A model generated the notes under the pieces. It was not told the origin of the DNA, did no database searches, and worked only from the letters and a program-made list of their open reading frames with translations. Made by a program: the position numbers and the translations under genes. A stretch of DNA of 64,000 nucleotides from Lachnospiraceae bacterium NK4A144 (lineage in GTDB: Bacteria; Bacillota; Clostridia; Lachnospirales; Lachnospiraceae), in contig AUJT01000008.1 in assembly GCA_000424365.1 (NCBI GenBank), positions 62,001 through 126,000 of the forward strand, in the 5' to 3' direction. Positions within the stretch are counted from its first letter, which is position 1, and each line of letters opens with the position of its first letter. Below, one piece after another: positions 60,591-64,000 of this stretch.

Positions 60591-61982
60591 TTAATCAAGT
60601 CCACCCACAATTTTCGTTCCTTTTTGCCACTGTTGAGATGTTTTACTTAAGACATCATTCGATACCATTTCATCATCGACTGTCCCCTCTGCCTTATCAA
60701 TACCAAGTGGTTTGAAAAGTTCATGGGTCTTTCTCATCTCTCCGTTCTTCAACATGTATACATCAACCATATAACTGGATTCGGAATCGTAATCATCGAT
60801 GACAGTTCCTTCTCTCTCCTTATACTGCATTGTCCCATACTGACCATAATCTCCCAGATAATACACCTCGCCCTTCCTGATCGTATATATAGAAACTCCA
60901 TCCGCATGCGCGACGCCGCTCCATGAAACCATTTCAGGAGAATCATTGTCATCCAGGTATATATAATCAACATTATTCTCTTCTATATCAGAATGTGCAT
61001 TTATATAATCCTGATAAAGCTTCATAGAATCCGCATAATTCAAAATATCAGGTGTTTCTTCTGTTCTACTCTTCGCCACGTCAGACTCCTCAGGATCAGA
61101 GATCACACTCTTCGATGCGACATTCTCCGTCAGTTCCTCCTTAAAATCGAATTCTCCGAATGGTATCGAGGCGATCGGTGCTCTGCTGATCCCGCTGTCA
61201 GAAGAAAAATTACCATATATAAATGACAGACCGTCCTCCGAAATATAGGCCGCTATCTCAGACAAAGTAGCATTCTTTAATTCTTTAAGAAAACCCTGAT
61301 CATAGTCTGACGGACGATCCTCTACGAGTTTTGAAAAAGCATCATAAACCTTTGCTCTGATATCTGTTTTGGAATTATTAACTATATCCTGCGCCTGCAC
61401 CCTTTCTCCCGACTTCCTGTCGATGATACAGGGAGCATATACATAAACAGGTCTCGAGTCATCCAGATATTCGGTAGCTTCCACGAGAAAGGATATATAA
61501 TTCTCATCCACATAGCTCAGACCTTCTATAGACATGTCTACCTGATAGCTCATTATCTTTGCGCCCTGCGCTTCTCTGGCTTCTATAGCCTTACTGTAAT
61601 GGCTGACGATGGACGCATACCTTTCTTTCACCACTTCATTAAACACATCTGCATTTTCCACATCAGAAAAGACCGGAATCTTGCCCATGCAATACGCATC
61701 TGCCCCATTGTCAAGCCCGATCGTCACAGGAAGCGCTTCCATTCTGCATATAGAATCCGGATCAGTTTTATCAGTATCATTCTCTTCTGTCTCTGACGGC
61801 TCCTCATCCTCGATTTCCGTACTTTCTTCTGTAATATCCGTAACCTCTTCCGTCGCTGACTCCTGCTTTTCAGCTGCATTTTTATCTACTTTGGCTTCTA
61901 ACATGCCCATTGCTCTTCCGCATCCTGTAATGCCGAAAATCATAAAACACATCAGCAACGATATCACTAATCTCTTTTTCAC
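60591..61982 (-). CDS. Asp/Glu-rich secreted lipoprotein with DUF3298-like region
   Basis: 463 residues from a GTG at 61980-61982, which has GGGGGA upstream. It begins MKKRLVISLLMCFMIFGITG, and the lipid-anchored Cys lies in GITGCGRAM. An Asp/Glu/Thr linker follows. The middle part (residues about 110-270) resembles RsiV/DUF3298 exported domains, with DSRPVYVYAPCIIDRKSGER and DQGFLKELKNATLSEIAAYI. The C-terminal part has YIYLDDNDSPEMVSWSGVAH, an Asp loop similar to that of the lipoprotein at 20895-22046. Substrate or partner is unknown. It is a single gene, downstream of a divergent promoter region at 61983-62198. Confidence 0.7.
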   Translation of the reverse strand: MKKRLVISLLMCFMIFGITGCGRAMGMLEAKVDKNAAEKQESATEEVTDITEESTEIEDEEPSETEENDTDKTDPDSICRMEALPVTIGLDNGADAYCMGKIPVFSDVENADVFNEVVKERYASIVSHYSKAIEAREAQGAKIMSYQVDMSIEGLSYVDENYISFLVEATEYLDDSRPVYVYAPCIIDRKSGERVQAQDIVNNSKTDIRAKVYDAFSKLVEDRPSDYDQGFLKELKNATLSEIAAYISEDGLSFIYGNFSSDSGISRAPIASIPFGEFDFKEELTENVASKSVISDPEESDVAKSRTEETPDILNYADSMKLYQDYINAHSDIEENNVDYIYLDDNDSPEMVSWSGVAHADGVSIYTIRKGEVYYLGDYGQYGTMQYKEREGTVIDDYDSESSYMVDVYMLKNGEMRKTHELFKPLGIDKAEGTVDDEMVSNDVLSKTSQQWQKGTKIVGGLD

Positions 61983-62198
61983 AATAAATCCCCCGGAGCA
62001 AATGTACGATTTTCTGTACAATACTAACACATAGCCCGCTCAACGACAACGAATTGATTCTTAAGACATTCTTAAAAATAACGTACCGTACGCCAAATTG
62101 TACCCACTTGTAAACATGACATCCGGCATATTACTGTGTTAAAATTTATGTAATTAAAACTGCAGAAATGGCGATGTCGCTATAGTAGGAGGGGTTCT

Positions 62199-62906
62199 AT
62201 GGGGACGATTTTTTACGCGATTGCAGATGGTTTTGAGGACGGTATCGTGCTGACTCAGGCCAGACATTGTAATGAGGAGGAGCAATACGAGCTATCCGAA
62301 TTCTATCAGGAGTATGCTCTGTTTCCTGAGGGGAAACCACTTCCATTATTATATCTCACACCAGATGATCTCCCGGACAGACCGGAAGACGGAACTTTCT
62401 TAAAACTAAATAATCATGTATGGATACTTGATGAAAATGAACGGCAGCGCTATCTGAATCTGAATCAGGCACGCTATGATGCTGAGGATGAGATCAAAAA
62501 GCAGGAAAAAAAGGCTGCAGCTCAGAAAAAAGCTAAACACGATCGTAAGATGCTGTCTCTCCTTTCTAATATAGAAGGATGGCGTGTATCCAGTGAACAG
62601 GTCATTGATGAAGGCGGACATACAACAATCTATCATCATAAAATAACGATCCATGGTCAGACACTGACTTTTCTCGAGCAAAATGTCTACAATTTTGGTC
62701 GTGTCGTTAATCCGGAATATGCGCTTACTGAATCAGTCAGTTCCGGCGGACTGCAGATGGACTACCGTGGAAAAGCATTTTGGTACACACTTGATAACCA
62801 TAACAAATGGACTCCTGTAAGAGAACTTACGGAAGATGAAAAACTCGCAACCACTCTTATCGAAAACTATGGGAAGGGTGTAAACGAGAAAATACGGCAA
62901 AGATAA
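62199..62906 (+). CDS. Hypothetical protein with charged central coiled coil
   Basis: 235 residues, cytosolic by composition. The N-terminal part, MGTIFYAIADGFEDGIVLTQ, is followed by an Asp/Pro-rich segment (LYLTPDDLPDRPEDGTFLKL). A Lys/Ala-rich helix (EDEIKKQEKKAAAQKKAKHD, residues 96-115) links to a C-terminal domain with beta-strand character. GGAGG lies 7 bases before the ATG, and a terminator follows at 62983. I do not recognise a family. Confidence 0.6.
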   Translation: MGTIFYAIADGFEDGIVLTQARHCNEEEQYELSEFYQEYALFPEGKPLPLLYLTPDDLPDRPEDGTFLKLNNHVWILDENERQRYLNLNQARYDAEDEIKKQEKKAAAQKKAKHDRKMLSLLSNIEGWRVSSEQVIDEGGHTTIYHHKITIHGQTLTFLEQNVYNFGRVVNPEYALTESVSSGGLQMDYRGKAFWYTLDNHNKWTPVRELTEDEKLATTLIENYGKGVNEKIRQR

Positions 62907-62982
62907 AGCTATCGATTATTTAGATGTAAACGTAAATGTGCCAAGTTTTCATCTTTATAATATCAATTCACTTCTTCTCTCT

Positions 62983-63016
62983 TGAAGACGACCGGGCGAC
63001 CGGTCGTCTTACTTTT
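62983..63016 (+). terminator. Rho-independent terminator
   Basis: AAGACGACCGG pairs perfectly with CCGGTCGTCTT around GCGA, followed by ACTTTTTG. It closes the gene at 62199. Confidence 0.85.
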
Positions 63017-63018
63017 TG

Positions 63019-63036
63019 CTTTTGACCCTGTCATCA
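63019..63036. repeat. Repeat B half-site
   Basis: CTTTTGACCCTGTCATCA, one arm only, directly after the terminator. The 63037-63311 interval otherwise holds no gene, only the leader of the binding-protein gene. Confidence 0.6.
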
Positions 63037-63311
63037 GTGTACATAAACTAACAACATAAGCTCACAACATAAAATAATTCCGTCAACTGATTATACTTCA
63101 ACAGTTTATGTCACCATTCCTTTCAGAACACCTCTATCAATGTACAAAAATATCGCCATATTTTTTAAAAAGTCAGGTAAACTCTAAATAAAAAACCCTG
63201 TAATTCCGAAATAACCTATAAGAATAACTGTCAATTTTTTTCAGATCAATACATTTTTTTGATCTTTTGGATGTCTGACAAAACTTTTGTTTACAGAGGG
63301 GGATAGTGATC

Positions 63312-64000
63312 ATGAAAAGGAAACTGGCATTGTTAGTACTGGCATCCGCCGTGACTTTTTCCTGCGTCTTGTCAGGATGTGGAAAAAACAAATCAGCAAA
63401 CGATAATGATGCGGCATCTGACTCGTCAGATGCTGACATGTCACAGCAATCAATTACCCTCATAAACAGTAAAAGCGAAGTTTCTGATCAGATATCAGAG
63501 CTTGCATCTGCGTACCGGTCAGAAACCGGTGTGACCGTAAATGTCATAAATATCCCATCGGGCGTAGATGCTCAGGCTACCGTTAAGGGGCTCTATCTGT
63601 CAGACCAGATGCCGGACATCATATCCTGTGAAGCTGCTTCCTTTTCAAATTGGGATGGTCTACTCGTAGATATGAGCAGCGAACAATGGGTTGGACGGAC
63701 CGATGCTGAGTATGTCGATACCACCTACGGCACCATAGGTTTCCCCTATGCTACAGAAGCGATCGGTCTCGCTTATAATGCAGACATCTTAGAAAAAGCA
63801 GAAATAGACGCCTCAACTCTCACAAGTCCTGATGCATACCGAGAGGCTTTTAAAAAGATCGACTCGATGAAACATGACTTAGGTCTGATCGCTGTTGTGG
63901 GATATGCCACAGAACCCGAAAACCTTGGATGGTCAGCCGGAAATCATATATTTGGAAATTATCTGGATGCAGGTCTCGAAAGATCTGACACCACCTACAT
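63312..64000 (+). CDS. ABC transporter extracellular solute-binding lipoprotein (3' end outside window)
   Basis: From the ATG at 63312, with GGGGG upstream, the protein begins MKRKLALLVLASAVTFSCVL and has the lipobox SGCGKNK. A Ser/Asp linker is followed by a type-1 binding fold: SDQISELASAYRSETGVTVN, then SDQMPDIISCEAASFSNWDG and PYATEAIGLAYNADILEKA, as in sugar-binding proteins of the UgpB/MalE class. The frame is open to the window edge. It is probably the first gene of another sugar importer whose permeases lie beyond the window. Unlike the protein at 1-817, it resembles CUT1 MalE-type rather than LplA-type members. Confidence 0.85.
   Translation, partial: MKRKLALLVLASAVTFSCVLSGCGKNKSANDNDAASDSSDADMSQQSITLINSKSEVSDQISELASAYRSETGVTVNVINIPSGVDAQATVKGLYLSDQMPDIISCEAASFSNWDGLLVDMSSEQWVGRTDAEYVDTTYGTIGFPYATEAIGLAYNADILEKAEIDASTLTSPDAYREAFKKIDSMKHDLGLIAVVGYATEPENLGWSAGNHIFGNYLDAGLERSDTTY

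Noticed and set aside
60204-60715. Two plus-strand open frames in the AT-rich gap
   Set aside because: No ribosome site or family pattern, and the second overlaps the end of the convergent lipoprotein gene.
1-64000. Biosynthetic gene cluster, prophage or integrative element
   Set aside because: Gene content is mostly housekeeping, with no integrase, structural phage genes, conjugation set or synthetase modules. TraX alone is not evidence of conjugation.

Overview
The window looks like a chromosomal segment of a low-to-moderate GC Firmicute, most likely a Lachnospiraceae member of the Butyrivibrio type. Reasons: AGGAGG-type ribosome sites, TTGACA/TATAAT promoters with 17-bp spacers, a T-box leader on pheST, LplB/LplC-type sugar ABC permeases, and Asp-rich lipoproteins. 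No rRNA, tRNA, CRISPR array, prophage or complete transposase gene was seen. Species cannot be fixed from sequence alone.

Layout. 1-4083: sugar ABC importer (binding protein running off the left edge, two permeases) divergent from a LacI regulator, with repeated ACATTTG-type operators between them. 4.2-13.4 kb: accessory and housekeeping genes (metallo-beta-lactamase fold protein, two small membrane proteins, S66 peptidase, glycerate 2-kinase, endonuclease IV, acyltransferase-like protein, GNAT, TetR with a 44-bp operator, zinc ribbon protein, HEPN/MNT pair). 13.5-17.3 kb: hypoxanthine-DNA glycosylase, TauE-type permease, then a YtrA-type GntR/ABC operon. 17.4-22 kb: queA, adenine deaminase, a truncated BglG-type antiterminator and an Asp-rich lipoprotein. 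22.2-33.3 kb: pheST under a T-box, serCA and leuB-ilvD-ilvB. 33.4-38.7 kb: yajC, tgt, a VanY-like carboxypeptidase, chorismate synthase and a lactonase. 38.8-42.6 kb: potA-potB-potCD with a natural permease/binding-protein fusion. 42.8-49 kb: UPF0303 protein, hypA coupled to trpS, and an operon of DUF5662, TraX and a GlgX-like protein that lacks the catalytic residues. 49.2-54.6 kb: UvrD-like helicase, gltX and a large membrane NlpC/P60 protein. 54.8-64 kb: MATE pump, a Gld-like ABC operon, an Asp-rich lipoprotein, an unknown protein and the start of another ABC binding protein.

The most distinctive feature is a set of interspersed non-coding repeats. Repeat A is a 145-146-bp MITE with 12-bp inverted ends; all three full copies have exact 8-bp target duplications, and one supplies the last codons of the helicase gene. 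Repeat B is a palindromic element (GGGTCAAAAGT core) with a short form and a 190-bp form holding three internal hairpins; two helices show compensatory base-pair changes between copies, and several copies end on or beside stop codons. Repeat C is a cluster of five hairpins with a deletion derivative elsewhere. Repeat D is a GGGGACGGGG palindrome, in one case a perfect 62-bp palindrome. Other points of interest are the apparent GH13 pseudoenzyme, the triple-repeat NlpC/P60 protein with an Ser-Asp tail, and the PotC-PotD fusion.
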